In this document: in pieces, positions 1 to 8,945 of the stretch
Position numbering within the stretch: the first letter of the stretch is position 1
Layout of the letters: every line of letters starts with the position of its first letter
NCBI RefSeq assembly: GCF_010550245.1
Contig: NZ_JAAGLU010000006.1
Span: 124,001-188,000, forward strand
Length of the DNA stretch: 64,000 bases
Origin: Streptomyces sp. SID12501
GTDB lineage: Bacteria > Actinomycetota > Actinomycetes > Streptomycetales > Streptomycetaceae
Reading direction: 5' to 3'
Notes under the pieces: model-generated
Databases searched by the model: none
What the model was told of the DNA's origin: nothing
The model's input: the letters and a program-made list of their open reading frames with translations, nothing else
Translations under genes and position numbers: made by a program

Positions 1-2805
1 GAGTTGGCCGAACTGCCCACCGCGCTGTACGACACCTGGTGGGAGCGCTGCGCCGATGCCATGGCCGCCGTCGTTCCACATGATCCCCTGCGTGTCCTCG
101 GCTTCCTGGAACAGCGGCCGCCTCGGGGGCTCCCTGATCAACTCCGCTGCCGTATGGGCGTGTTCGCTGCGGCTGCCCCCGAGCGCGTGCTGTGCCTGCT
201 CGCCACGCCCGGCTGGGCCGCCCTGGGAGTCCGCTCGCTGAACGCCTCCGTACTGCGCAGGCTGGCCCGCATCGGGAGTCCCGAACTCATCTCCTACGGA
301 AGGGTGTTGGCGGCCTCCGGAGAACTCCCGGAACTTCTGAACGCCATGCCTCCCGGCAAGCGCCACGCCTTCCTCGTGGCGGTGCGGGAAGGGCGGGGCG
401 CGGCTTCCCTCGTCGCCGACCAGACGATCCTGTCGGCGCTGCCCCGCACCCACGCCCCCGACGAGGCCCGCCGGACGGCCGCCGCCGCCCGGGAACGGGG
501 CGCCGACTGGCACCGCGTACTCCTGGTCGAATCGTTCCTGCCCGTCGACGAGGTGCGCGCCACGATCGTCGACGCCACCCGCCGCCCGGCCGCCGAAGAC
601 CGTGCCCTGGCCTGGCCGTTGCTGATCCGCAACGCCGCGCGCTCCGGCGACTCGGCCGCCGTCACCGCCGCTCTGGAGGAGATGGGGCGGCTGCGGAACG
701 AGCAGGACCCCGTGCGCTCCGCCGCGTTGGGGGCGCTGGCCGCCGTCCGCCCCGCCCTGTTCACCGAGGACGCCGAACCGCACCTCGACCGCGTCGCCGG
801 GGACGCCGTAGCGGCCCGCGACTCCTCCGCCCTCACCCGGCAGCGGCTCAGTGCCCTCGCCCTCGGGGTGCTGCGCGAGCACGCGGCGGGCGGACCACGG
901 GAGTTGGTGAACTGGGCGCTGCGCACCCTGGTCCGCATCACCGGCCACACCGGCACCGCCGACCTCGGCCGCCTCGACCACACCCTCGCGCGCGGTCAGG
1001 AACACCGCGTGTACGAGGCACTGCGCCCCTGGATCGAGGCGGGCGCCGAGAAGGCCGACTACAGCCTCGTCTTCGCCCTCACCCGGGCCGTCGGACGACG
1101 TGCCGCCGGCATGGCCGAACTCCAGGACCTGCTCTGGCAGGCGATCCGGTACGGCGGCAAGGACTCGACCGTCCGCACAGCGGTCGACCTCTGGCTGGAA
1201 CCACCCGCCACCCGCGACGAACGGGTCGCGCGCATCCTCGCCCACGAACCCTCCGCCGGAGCGCTGCCCGCGGTGTGGCACATCCTCGCCCGCCGCCGCA
1301 CCGACCTGCTCGACCCGTTCCTGGCCGAGACTCCGCCGTACGGCCGCTTCCTGCCGAAGCGCGAGCCCTGGACCGCATGGGGCCACTACGACGTCCGGCG
1401 CTGGCTGCCCCGCCAACAGCGAGCGTTCATACGGCAGCTGACCGGTGTCGCCGCCGACTCCGCGCTGCCGCACCACCGGCGCGTCGGCGCGATCGAACAG
1501 GCCGCGCGCGTCCCGGAGTTCGGCAGCACGCTCGTACGGCAGTGGACCGGCTCCGGGGACGTCGTCCTCGCCGAGGCGGCCCTCGCCGCGCTCGCCCGCA
1601 CCGACCGGCCCCAGGACGCGCTGCCCGAACTGCTCGCGCACGCGGGCGACGACCGGGCCCGCGTCGCCGTCTACGCGGCCACCGGGGCCTCCCGGCACGC
1701 ACGGCCGTCGCTGCTGGCCGGGCAACTGGGGGAGATGCTGCGCGCGCCGGACACCAAGGTGACCAGCCGCAAGGAAGCGGTCCGCCTCGCAGCGACACGA
1801 CTCCCGGCGCCGTCGGCCGCGACGCTGCTGAACGAGACGTACGGGCGTCCCGGCGCCCACCGTGATGTGCGTACCGCGTGTGTGGCCTTCGCGGGCGGGC
1901 TGGTCGCGCACGAGCCGGTCTGGGAGGTGCTGCGAGACGCCGCCGGCGCCGAGCCGGTACTGCGCCGGGCCGTGCTGCGGGTGCGGCCCCTCGACCTGCC
2001 CGAACCCCACCGTGAGCGCTACGCCCGTCTCGTGCACGACGTGTGCGCCACCGACGACCCGGAGACCGCGACCCTCGCCCTGGGCGCACTGCCCCAGTGG
2101 ACGCCCTGGTCGCCCGACGCGCCCGCGGTGCTGGTCCGGGTCACGACGGATCTCGACGACCGGACGAACTGGCATGTGGCGGCCAAAGGGCTGGTGACCG
2201 TCGCGGAGGGCTCCCCGCAGGGCGCGCGCTGGCTCCTGGAGGCCCTGCGGATCCTCGTCGAGCCCCCGGCAGCGGACGCCGACGCGGACCTGGACGCGGG
2301 GCAGGGGCGTGACCGTCCCGCCCGCCGACGTGTCGAGTACATCGTCTCCTACCTGATCCAGCACGGCAGACCGGTCGCCGAAGCCGCCCGGCCCGCCGCC
2401 CTCGCCGCGAGCGACCTGCTCGCCGGGTACGACGCCCACGTACCGCAGGCCGCGACCCTGGCCGCGTACTACCTGGACCTCGATGCCAGGCAGCCCCGCC
2501 TCGAACAGCTGGCCGCGCTCACCGCCGGTCGCCCCGCCCTCGCCGTCCGCACCGCCGGTGAGCTCGGTGAACGGCTGGCGCGCCGGGATCAGGAGGGCGA
2601 CCCCGGCGCACTGCTGGCCGAGGTCCGCCGTCTGACCGCCCATGGAGGCCATGCCGAAGGGCTGCTCGCGGTCGCCGTCACCGGAGCGCTGGGCGGCCGG
2701 ACGGACTGGGCCGCGCCCTGGCGCGAGGAGCTGACAGCACTGCGCCGCCACCCCGTGGCCGACGTGCGGGACGCGGCGCTTGACGAGGTGACGGCGTACG
2801 AGTGA
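1..2805 (+). CDS. HEAT-repeat-like large protein (5' end cut)
   Basis: The frame is open from the first base, so the N-terminus probably lies outside the window; a TTG at position 4 is only a fallback start. About 933 residues are visible. They are rich in Ala, Leu and Arg and look alpha-helical throughout, with recurring short blocks ending in Arg-Asp or Asp-Arg pairs, typical of HEAT/ARM-like solenoids. I see no signal peptide, membrane segment or catalytic motif, so a cytoplasmic scaffold or protein-binding role is only inferred. It converges on the desaturase gene, with 17 bp between the two stops. The exact function is unknown. Confidence 0.7.
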   Translation, partial: ELAELPTALYDTWWERCADAMAAVVPHDPLRVLGFLEQRPPRGLPDQLRCRMGVFAAAAPERVLCLLATPGWAALGVRSLNASVLRRLARIGSPELISYGRVLAASGELPELLNAMPPGKRHAFLVAVREGRGAASLVADQTILSALPRTHAPDEARRTAAAARERGADWHRVLLVESFLPVDEVRATIVDATRRPAAEDRALAWPLLIRNAARSGDSAAVTAALEEMGRLRNEQDPVRSAALGALAAVRPALFTEDAEPHLDRVAGDAVAARDSSALTRQRLSALALGVLREHAAGGPRELVNWALRTLVRITGHTGTADLGRLDHTLARGQEHRVYEALRPWIEAGAEKADYSLVFALTRAVGRRAAGMAELQDLLWQAIRYGGKDSTVRTAVDLWLEPPATRDERVARILAHEPSAGALPAVWHILARRRTDLLDPFLAETPPYGRFLPKREPWTAWGHYDVRRWLPRQQRAFIRQLTGVAADSALPHHRRVGAIEQAARVPEFGSTLVRQWTGSGDVVLAEAALAALARTDRPQDALPELLAHAGDDRARVAVYAATGASRHARPSLLAGQLGEMLRAPDTKVTSRKEAVRLAATRLPAPSAATLLNETYGRPGAHRDVRTACVAFAGGLVAHEPVWEVLRDAAGAEPVLRRAVLRVRPLDLPEPHRERYARLVHDVCATDDPETATLALGALPQWTPWSPDAPAVLVRVTTDLDDRTNWHVAAKGLVTVAEGSPQGARWLLEALRILVEPPAADADADLDAGQGRDRPARRRVEYIVSYLIQHGRPVAEAARPAALAASDLLAGYDAHVPQAATLAAYYLDLDARQPRLEQLAALTAGRPALAVRTAGELGERLARRDQEGDPGALLAEVRRLTAHGGHAEGLLAVAVTGALGGRTDWAAPWREELTALRRHPVADVRDAALDEVTAYE

Positions 2806-2822
2806 GCGGTGTCGCGGGTGGG

Positions 2823-3800
2823 TCAGCCGGCGGCGCGGGCCGCCATACGGGCCTTGCGGGCCGCGAGCTTCACGTCGAACTTGGAGGCTTCCGCGTCCAG
2901 GCCGCCCATGAACATGCCCAGTTCCTCCTGGGCCTGGAGACCCTCGGGGCCCAGGTCGCCCATGTCCATGACCTTCAGGTGGCGCAGGACGGGCTGAAGG
3001 ACGTCGTCGTGGTGGATGCGCATGTTGTAGACCTCGCCGATCGCCATCTGCGCGGCGGCCCGCTCGAAGCCGGGCATGCCGTGACCGGGCATGCGGAAGT
3101 TGACGATCACGTCCCGGACCGCCTGCATGGTCAGGTCGGGCGCGAGTTCGAACGCGGCCTTCAGCAGGTTCCGGTAGAAGACCATGTGCAGGTTCTCGTC
3201 GGTCGCGATACGGGCCAGCATGCGGTCGCAGACCGGGTCGCCGGACTGGTGGCCGGTGTTGCGGTGCGAGACGCGGGTGGCCAGCTCCTGGAAGGCGACG
3301 TACGCCACCGAGTGCAGCATCGAGTGCCGGTTGTCCGACTCGAAGCCCTCGGCCATGTGCTGCATACGGAACGCTTCGAGCTGGTCCGGGTCGACCGCGC
3401 GGGAGGCGAGCAGGTAGTCGCGCATCACGATGCCGTGGCGACCCTCCTCGGCCGTCCAGCGGTGCACCCAGGTGCCCCAGGCGCCGTCGCGGCCGAACAG
3501 GCTGGCGATCTCGTGGTGGTAGCTGGGGAGGTTGTCCTCGGTGAGGAGGTTCACGACCAGGGCGATCCGGCCGAGCTCGGTGACCTTGGACTGCTCCTTG
3601 CCCCAGGCCTCGCCGTCCTCGAAGATGCCGGGGAAGTTGCGGGCGTCGCTCCACGGCACGTACTCGTGCGGCATCCAGTCCTTGGCGACCTTCAGGTGAC
3701 GGTTGAGTTCCGTCTCGACCACTTCTTCCAGGGCGTACAGCAGCCGAGCGTCGGTCCATTCGCTGGACGGGCTGCCGAGGTGCGGGGAAGTGATCGTCAT
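2823..3800 (-). CDS. Acyl-ACP desaturase (ferritin-like di-iron)
   Basis: A soluble di-iron fatty acyl-ACP desaturase of about 325 residues, which introduces a double bond into an acyl chain carried on ACP. The two iron-binding EXXH motifs are visible: EEGRH near residues 118-122 and DENLH near 201-205. Additional carboxylates lie near residues 88 and 172, the normal layout for the plant and mycobacterial stearoyl-ACP desaturase (DesA) family. The ATG at 3800 is preceded by TGGAG at good spacing. A longer in-frame start at 3851 would run into the operator array and is unlikely. The gene is monocistronic and faces three tandem palindromes at 3853-3896, so it is probably regulated by a lipid-sensing TetR-type repressor. 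Confidence 0.92.
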   Translation of the reverse strand: MTITSPHLGSPSSEWTDARLLYALEEVVETELNRHLKVAKDWMPHEYVPWSDARNFPGIFEDGEAWGKEQSKVTELGRIALVVNLLTEDNLPSYHHEIASLFGRDGAWGTWVHRWTAEEGRHGIVMRDYLLASRAVDPDQLEAFRMQHMAEGFESDNRHSMLHSVAYVAFQELATRVSHRNTGHQSGDPVCDRMLARIATDENLHMVFYRNLLKAAFELAPDLTMQAVRDVIVNFRMPGHGMPGFERAAAQMAIGEVYNMRIHHDDVLQPVLRHLKVMDMGDLGPEGLQAQEELGMFMGGLDAEASKFDVKLAARKARMAARAAG

Positions 3801-3852
3801 GAATGCTCCAGAATGACATTGCGAGCGGGTGAGCGGACTGCCGTTACTCAAC

Positions 3853-3896
3853 CTACGACATCGTAGGCTACGTTCCCGTAGGTTACGCCACCGTAA
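3853..3896. promoter_or_regulatory. Three tandem operators upstream of the desaturase
   Basis: Three inverted repeats, each with 5-bp arms and a 4-bp spacer, lie at 3853-3866 (CTACGacatCGTAG), 3868-3881 (CTACGttccCGTAG) and 3883-3896 (TTACGccacCGTAA). They repeat every 15 bp, 53-96 bp upstream of the desaturase start. Arms are conserved while spacers vary, which is the mark of a protein-binding site rather than an RNA hairpin. The binding protein is not identifiable from the window. Confidence 0.75.
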
Positions 3897-4000
3897 GTTA
3901 AGAACGTTGTAAAGATCGCTGATCAGCGGGTTTGTCGCCAGGGCCCGGTATGGCTCCGGACTCGCAGGTCCGGGGCCGAACGAGTACCCCGATCGCCCGG

Positions 4001-4777
4001 CTAGATGTACAGCTCCCGCAGCCGGACCGAGAGGCAGGTCACACAGCCTTCGAGCTTCTCGAACTCGCTGATGTCGACGACCACCGGCTCGTGCCCGAGA
4101 TCGGCGAGCAGTTCGGCCGTCTTCGGCGCGCTCGCCGCGATCAGCAGCTTCCCGCCGTCCAGCAGTACGACGTGCGCCCCGGACTCCTCCGGCACCGGCA
4201 GGAAACGCGGGAAGAGGGACGGGGTGTCCACCAGCGGCGCGTACCCGATGACGGTCCCGTCGGGCAGCGCGGTGACCGCCGACTTCAGATGCAGCACCTT
4301 GCTCACCGGCACGGCCACGACCCGGGCGCCGAGCGGTTCGAACACGGCCCTGAGCTGCTGCACCCCGGCGGCGTTGGTACGCCCGCCCCGCCCGACGTAG
4401 ATGGTGTCGCCGACCTTGAGGACGTCACCGCCCTCCAGGGTGCCCGGCTCCCAGACCCAGTTCACCGAGCAGCCGAGGCGGGCCACCGCCTCCTCGACGC
4501 CGCCGGTCTCGTCGCGCCGGGACTCGGCGCCGGGCCGCGCGATCAGCGCGACGTTCCGGTAGACGACCACCGCGTCCTCGACGAACACCGAGTCCGGGCA
4601 GTCGTCCGCCGGATCCACCTCGACGGTCTCCCAGCCGTGCGTGCGCAGCGCCTCCGCGTACGCCTCCCACTGCCGGCCGGCGAGGCCGGCGTCGATCTCC
4701 TCGCGCTCGATGTGCGTGACGAGGCCCTCGGCCAGGCGCGGGCTCGGGCGGCGTATGAGGGCCTTCTTGCTGGGCAC
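4001..4777 (-). CDS. ddaH: Dimethylargininase (DDAH family)
   Basis: An N(G),N(G)-dimethylarginine dimethylaminohydrolase of about 258 residues, hydrolysing methylated arginine to citrulline and dimethylamine; related family members act as arginine deiminases. Visible family features are the substrate-binding ADDCPDSVFVED stretch (about residues 57-68), LEGGDVL (114-120), the catalytic His in VLHLKSA (about 163) and the nucleophilic Cys in TCLSVR near the C-terminus (about 248). The GTG start at 4777 gives the usual family length and has GGAG seven bases upstream. Stop is TAG. It stands alone, with the ABC-F gene upstream in the same orientation. Confidence 0.9.
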   Translation of the reverse strand: MPSKKALIRRPSPRLAEGLVTHIEREEIDAGLAGRQWEAYAEALRTHGWETVEVDPADDCPDSVFVEDAVVVYRNVALIARPGAESRRDETGGVEEAVARLGCSVNWVWEPGTLEGGDVLKVGDTIYVGRGGRTNAAGVQQLRAVFEPLGARVVAVPVSKVLHLKSAVTALPDGTVIGYAPLVDTPSLFPRFLPVPEESGAHVVLLDGGKLLIAASAPKTAELLADLGHEPVVVDISEFEKLEGCVTCLSVRLRELYI

Positions 4778-4853
4778 GAGGGAGCTCCGTATCGGAAGGG
4801 GGTGTCCGCGCACATCATGCAGGGTGGGACTGTGCGGACAAAAGCCCCGGAGG

Positions 4854-4868
4854 CCGGACCGGGTCCGG
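4854..4868 (-). terminator. Short GC hairpin downstream of ABC-F gene
   Basis: CCGGACC and GGTCCGG are separated by one base just past the ABC-F stop codon. It could end that transcript. There is no clear U-tract, so termination is only inferred. Confidence 0.35.
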
Positions 4869-4882
4869 GACCCCTCAGCCGA

Positions 4883-6499
4883 TCACCCCACCTCCTCCGG
4901 ATCGATCTCCCTCAGCTCCCCGTCCAGCAGCAGCCACCGGGTGATCCCGATCGACTCCAGGAACGGCACGTCGTGGCTGGCGACGATCAGTGCTCCCTCG
5001 TACGAATCCAGAGCCGTCGTGAGCTGTCGCGCGCTCGCCAGGTCCAGGTTGTTGGTCGGCTCGTCCAGCATCAGGAGCTGGGGCGCGGGCTCCGCCAGCA
5101 TCAGGGCGGCCAGAGCGGCGCGGAACCGCTCGCCGCCCGACAGGGTCGCCGCCGGCTGGTCGGCGCGGGCGCCCCGGAACAGGAAGCGGGCCAGCCGGGC
5201 GCGGACCCGGTTGTTGGTGGCGCCCGGGGCGAACCGGGCCACGTTCTGAGCGACGGTCAGCTCGTCGTCGAGGACATCGAGCCGCTGTGGCAGAAAGCGC
5301 AGCGGTACGTGTGTCTTCGTCTCCCCGGAGACCGGGGCCAGTTCCCCGGCGATCGTCCGCAGCAGGGTCGTCTTGCCCGACCCGTTGCGCCCGATCAGCG
5401 CGACCCGCTCGGGCCCGCGCAGATCGAAGGAGCCCGCGCTCGCTCCGTACGCCAACTCCAGGTCCAGGAACGTGAGTACGGTACGCCCGGGCGGTACGGC
5501 CGTGTACGGGAGGTCGACGCGGATCTCGTCGTCGTCCCGTACGGCGTCCACCGCCTCGTCGAGCCGCTCCTTCGCGCCGGCGAGCCGCTCCTCGTGCATG
5601 ATGCGGTGCTTGCCCGCCGACTCCTGGGCGGACCGTTTGCGCGCCCCCATGACGATCTTCGGCTCGCGTTTCTGCTCCGCCATCTTCTGGCCGTACTTCT
5701 TGCGACGGGCCAACTTGAGCTGGGCGTCGGCCAGTTCGCGCTTCTGCTTCTTCAGGTCGGCCTCGGCCACGCGCACCATGCGCTCGGCCGCCTCCTGTTC
5801 GGTGGCGAGTGCCTCCTGGTACGCCGAGAAGGTGCCGCCGTACCAGGTGACCTCCCCGGAGCGCAGGTCGGCGATCTGGTCGACCAGGTCCAGGAGTTCA
5901 CGGTCGTGGCTGACCACGATCATCACCCCGGGCCAGGAGGAGACGGCCGTGTGCAGCCGTCGGCGCGCGTACAGGTCCAGGTTGTTGGTCGGCTCGTCCA
6001 GCAGGAGGACGTCCGGACGGTCCAGCAGCAGCGCGGCAAGCCGCAGGAGAACCGCCTCGCCGCCCGAGACCTCTCCGACCGTACGGTCCAGGTCGATGTG
6101 CCCGAGCCCGAGTTCGCCGAGCGTGACCAGGGCGCGTTCCTCTACGTCCCAGTCGTCGCCGACCGTCTCGAAGTGCCCCTCGGCCACGTCACCCGCCTCG
6201 ATGGCGTGCAGCGCGGCCCGCTGGGCGGAGATACCGAGCACCTCCTCGACGCGCAGCGCGGTGTCGAGGATGACGGTCTGCGGGAGGTAGCCGACGTCGC
6301 CCGCGACCCGGACGGTGCCGTCGGCGGGCCGCAGTTGCCCGGCGATGAGCTTCAACAGGGTTGATTTCCCTGATCCGTTGACGCCGACGAGCCCGGTGCG
6401 GCCGGGGCCGACGGCGACGTCGAGACCGTCGAAGACGGCGGTGCCGTCGGGCCAGGCGAAGGACAGGGAGGTGACGGCGACGGAAGTGGTGGCTGACAT
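4883..6499 (-). CDS. ABC-F family ATPase
   Basis: A soluble ABC-F protein of about 538 residues with two ATPase domains and no membrane segments. The first Walker A is GLVGVNGSGKST (about residue 36), with signature VSGGE and Walker B LLLLDEPTNNLDL. A charged linker rich in Lys, Arg and Glu follows, then the second Walker A (ALIGRNGSGKTT), LSGGERFRAAL and LLMLDEPTNNLDL. ABC-F proteins act on the ribosome, either as translation factors or as antibiotic protection proteins. The ATG at 6499 is chosen because the protein then starts directly with the first ABC domain. A strong promoter about 235 bp upstream leaves a long leader, which fits attenuation control. Whether it gives resistance cannot be told from sequence. 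Confidence 0.9.
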   Translation of the reverse strand: MSATTSVAVTSLSFAWPDGTAVFDGLDVAVGPGRTGLVGVNGSGKSTLLKLIAGQLRPADGTVRVAGDVGYLPQTVILDTALRVEEVLGISAQRAALHAIEAGDVAEGHFETVGDDWDVEERALVTLGELGLGHIDLDRTVGEVSGGEAVLLRLAALLLDRPDVLLLDEPTNNLDLYARRRLHTAVSSWPGVMIVVSHDRELLDLVDQIADLRSGEVTWYGGTFSAYQEALATEQEAAERMVRVAEADLKKQKRELADAQLKLARRKKYGQKMAEQKREPKIVMGARKRSAQESAGKHRIMHEERLAGAKERLDEAVDAVRDDDEIRVDLPYTAVPPGRTVLTFLDLELAYGASAGSFDLRGPERVALIGRNGSGKTTLLRTIAGELAPVSGETKTHVPLRFLPQRLDVLDDELTVAQNVARFAPGATNNRVRARLARFLFRGARADQPAATLSGGERFRAALAALMLAEPAPQLLMLDEPTNNLDLASARQLTTALDSYEGALIVASHDVPFLESIGITRWLLLDGELREIDPEEVG

Positions 6500-6726
6500 G
6501 TGGCCTCGCGGTTGCTTGAGTCGGTCGGGGCAAACGCGTGTCGAGACATCGACGGGCGGCGGGAGAGGCCTGACGGCACGAGAAAAGCCCTGCTCCGGAG
6601 GGAGGCACGGACGGCTCGAACACCGAGGTCGCACGCTACGCAAACACACCACTGGAGGGTGTGGGGCGCGGTGTCTCAGGACCTCAGTAGAGCAACGTCC
6701 TTCTCCAATTCGACGGCAACAGGACC
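6500..6726 (-). promoter_or_regulatory. Long 5' leader of ABC-F gene, possible attenuator
   Basis: The leader contains CCCT-CCGGAGC-AGGGC followed by TTTTCT (about 6585-6605, minus strand), a weak terminator-like hairpin. Short ORFs also overlap it: one starting at GTG 6623 and one at ATG 6549 that runs into the ABC-F start region. This is the architecture of ribosome-stalling attenuation known for several ABC-F and macrolide-resistance genes. Its function here is inferred. Confidence 0.4.
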
Positions 6727-6732
6727 GCTGCA

Positions 6733-6762
6733 AGCGTAGGAAGAGGCGTTTCAAGCTGTCAA
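6733..6762 (-). promoter_or_regulatory. Promoter of the ABC-F gene
   Basis: Read on the minus strand, a perfect -35 TTGACA (6757-6762) is followed after 18 bp by TACGCT (6733-6738), which fits the Streptomyces TANNNT -10 pattern. Transcription would begin near 6726, leaving a leader of roughly 225 nt before the start codon at 6499. Confidence 0.65.
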
Positions 6763-6786
6763 AGCATTAAACGGGGGCAGAGGCTG

Positions 6787-7203
6787 TCACAGGGCGTCGC
6801 GCATCAGCTCCGCGAGGTCGCGGTCCAGGTCCGTCTGGAGATGCTCCAGGCCGACGGGTACCAGCTCGGTGGTGGCCGCCAGGAAGTGCCGCAGCTCGCC
6901 CGAGCGGACATGCACGACCGCGGTCCCCTCGGGGGCGTGGAACTCCAGCACCGTACGGTCGTAGCCGTACGGCCGCACTCGTACGTCGCCGTGGCCCTGC
7001 GGCTCCCGCATGCCGTCGGCGAGGAGTTCGCGGGCGAAGGTCCAGCAGACCTCCACGCCCTCCAGCGTGGCCGGCGCGGGGAAGGTCATCCGGACCGCGA
7101 ACGGGTCGCTCCGGTCGTAGGTGAGCGTTGCGGGAATGCTCGTCATCCGCGGTGCGGCGGCGACGAGACGGGCATCTACGAGCTGCTCGATGACGGTGAA
7201 CAA
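6787..7203 (-). CDS. SsgA-like sporulation/cell division protein (SALP)
   Basis: A 138-residue member of the SsgA-like protein family, found only in morphologically complex actinomycetes, where members localise septation and spore-wall synthesis. Family features are TYDRSDPFAVRMTF, VCWTFARELL, GHGDVRVRPYG and the C-terminal LEHLQTDLDRDLAELM. I prefer the TTG at 7203: it gives the usual SALP length and has GGGAG seven bases upstream, whereas the longer ATG-started frame from 7326 adds an atypical 41-residue extension. Which SALP paralogue this is cannot be assigned safely. It is transcribed divergently from the Asp-box protein gene. Confidence 0.85.
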   Translation of the reverse strand: MFTVIEQLVDARLVAAAPRMTSIPATLTYDRSDPFAVRMTFPAPATLEGVEVCWTFARELLADGMREPQGHGDVRVRPYGYDRTVLEFHAPEGTAVVHVRSGELRHFLAATTELVPVGLEHLQTDLDRDLAELMRDAL

Positions 7204-7347
7204 CGCCTTGCTCCCTTGTGACGGTTGGCCGGACTCCGGGATGGAACGGTCCGCACACTGAGAGAGACGCTGGAACGAGCCAATCAGTGCACCTGAAATT
7301 CGAGTGACCTCTGTCACCGAGTTCATTCACTGCTACGTTCGCCGGCC

Positions 7348-8496
7348 ATGAGGATCATGAGAATCATGGGGATACAGCGACAGAACAGGCGCACGAGTCG
7401 GACGAGGCGAACGGTGATGGCAGGCGCGTACGCGGCGGCGCTCGCCGCCGTGGCCGCCGGACCGGCCGTACCCGCGCAGGCGTACGAGGGGACGAGTGCC
7501 GTGTGGGGAGCCGGGCACCGGGCGCCGCACTGGGCGCCGAAGGACAGCGGCACCACCGACGTCCGCTTCCGTGGACTGTCCGCCGTCAGCCGGAGCACCG
7601 CCTGGCTCGCCGGCACCCAGGGCACCGTCCTGCGCACCACCGACGGCGGAACGAGCTGGCGAAACGTCTCTCCGCCGGGTGCGGCCGAGCTCCAGTTCCG
7701 GGACATCGAGGCGTTCGACGCGCGGCGCGCCGTGGTCCTCGCCATCGGCGAGGGTGAGGCCTCCCGGGTCTACCGCACCGACGACGGCGGCGAGACCTGG
7801 ACCGAGTCCTTCCGCAACACCGACGCCAGGGCCTTCTACGACTGCCTCACCTTCTTCGACAGCCGCCACGGCCTCGCGATGAGCGACCCGGTGGACGGGA
7901 AGTTCCGCATCCTGTCCACCAGCGACGGCGGACGTTCCTGGACCGTGCTCCCCAGCGCCGGCATGCCGGCCGCGCTGGAGGGCGAGGCGGGCTTCGCGGC
8001 GAGCGGACAGTGCCTGGTGAGTTCGGGGCCGCGTGACGTGTGGCTGGCCACGGGCGGAGGTGCACGCGCGCGTGTGCTGCACTCCGCCGACCGCGGGCTC
8101 ACCTGGACGGCCACCGACACCCCGATACCGGCGGGCGACCCGGCCCGCGGCGTCTTCGCGCTCGCCTTCCGCGACCGCACGCACGGACTGGCCGTCGGCG
8201 GCGACTACCGCGCCGACCAGGCCTCCCCGCGCGCGGGGGCGGTCACCGCGAACGGCGGTCGCACCTGGACGACGGCGACCGCACCGCCGCCCGCCTACCG
8301 CTCCGGCGTCGCCTGGCTCCCGTACGGCCGCACTGCGGCGCTCGCGGTCGGCCCGACCGGCACCGACCTCACCACGGACGCGGGGCGCACCTGGAAGACC
8401 GTCGACACGGGCTCGTACGACACCGTGGACTGCACCCCCGACCTGGGCTGCTGGGCCGCCGGCGAGAAGGGCCGGGTGGCACGGCTCGAATCCTGA
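7348..8496 (+). CDS. Secreted Asp-box/Ycf48-like beta-propeller protein
   Basis: A 382-residue exported protein. An Arg-rich N-terminus is followed by a hydrophobic stretch and a likely signal peptidase site after PAQA (about residues 47-50). The rest carries at least six Asp-box repeats (DGGTSW, DGGETW, DGGRSW, DRGLTW, NGGRTW, DAGRTW), spaced as in sialidase-like and Ycf48-like beta-propellers. No sialidase catalytic arginine triad is evident, so enzymatic activity is not claimed. Related Streptomyces proteins are often annotated as oxidoreductase or photosystem assembly factor-like. Three nearby ATGs (7348, 7357, 7366) make the exact start uncertain. Confidence 0.8.
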   Translation: MRIMRIMGIQRQNRRTSRTRRTVMAGAYAAALAAVAAGPAVPAQAYEGTSAVWGAGHRAPHWAPKDSGTTDVRFRGLSAVSRSTAWLAGTQGTVLRTTDGGTSWRNVSPPGAAELQFRDIEAFDARRAVVLAIGEGEASRVYRTDDGGETWTESFRNTDARAFYDCLTFFDSRHGLAMSDPVDGKFRILSTSDGGRSWTVLPSAGMPAALEGEAGFAASGQCLVSSGPRDVWLATGGGARARVLHSADRGLTWTATDTPIPAGDPARGVFALAFRDRTHGLAVGGDYRADQASPRAGAVTANGGRTWTTATAPPPAYRSGVAWLPYGRTAALAVGPTGTDLTTDAGRTWKTVDTGSYDTVDCTPDLGCWAAGEKGRVARLES

Positions 8497-8560
8497 GGCC
8501 CGGGTACCCGTTCACCGGAACGGCACGAGAAGGCAGCGCGAGCCGAGGGAGTGAACGGCC

Positions 8561-8887
8561 ATGCCACGTGGTGCGAGCCCCAAGCGGGAGCGCCAGTACG
8601 AACACAGCAAGGACAGCGCGCTGGACCGGGGCGAGAGCGGGAAGCGCGCCGAGGAGATCGCCGCGCGGACCGTCAACAAGGAACGCGCCCGGTCCGGCGA
8701 GTCCAGGACCGCCGGCCGTACGTCCACCGAGGACATGTCGTCCGCCGAGCGCGGCGGACAGCGCTCGCACAAGGGTGCCCAGGGACCCACCTACGACCAA
8801 CTGTACGAGGAGGCCAAGAAGCGGAACGTGAACGGCCGCTCGGGCATGAACAAGGCGCAGCTGAAGAAGGCCCTCGGCGACAAGTGA
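8561..8887 (+). CDS. Small basic protein with Rho-N/SAP-like C-terminus
   Basis: A 108-residue, strongly charged, hydrophilic protein. The N-terminal 70 residues are probably disordered (rich in Arg, Ser, Glu and Gly). The C-terminus, TYDQLYEEAKKRNVNGRSGM followed by NKAQLKKAL, resembles the Rho termination factor N-terminal or SAP-like helix-extended-helix fold used for nucleic acid binding. Similar Streptomyces proteins are sometimes labelled plasmid stabilisation proteins, which this sequence does not itself support. GGGAG lies nine bases before the ATG. It follows the Asp-box gene by 64 bp. Confidence 0.75.
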   Translation: MPRGASPKRERQYEHSKDSALDRGESGKRAEEIAARTVNKERARSGESRTAGRTSTEDMSSAERGGQRSHKGAQGPTYDQLYEEAKKRNVNGRSGMNKAQLKKALGDK

Positions 8888-8945
8888 GGCGGCGGGAGGC
8901 CTGTGGCGGGTAGCCGGTCGCCCGGCCCGTACCCTCGTCGTCACC

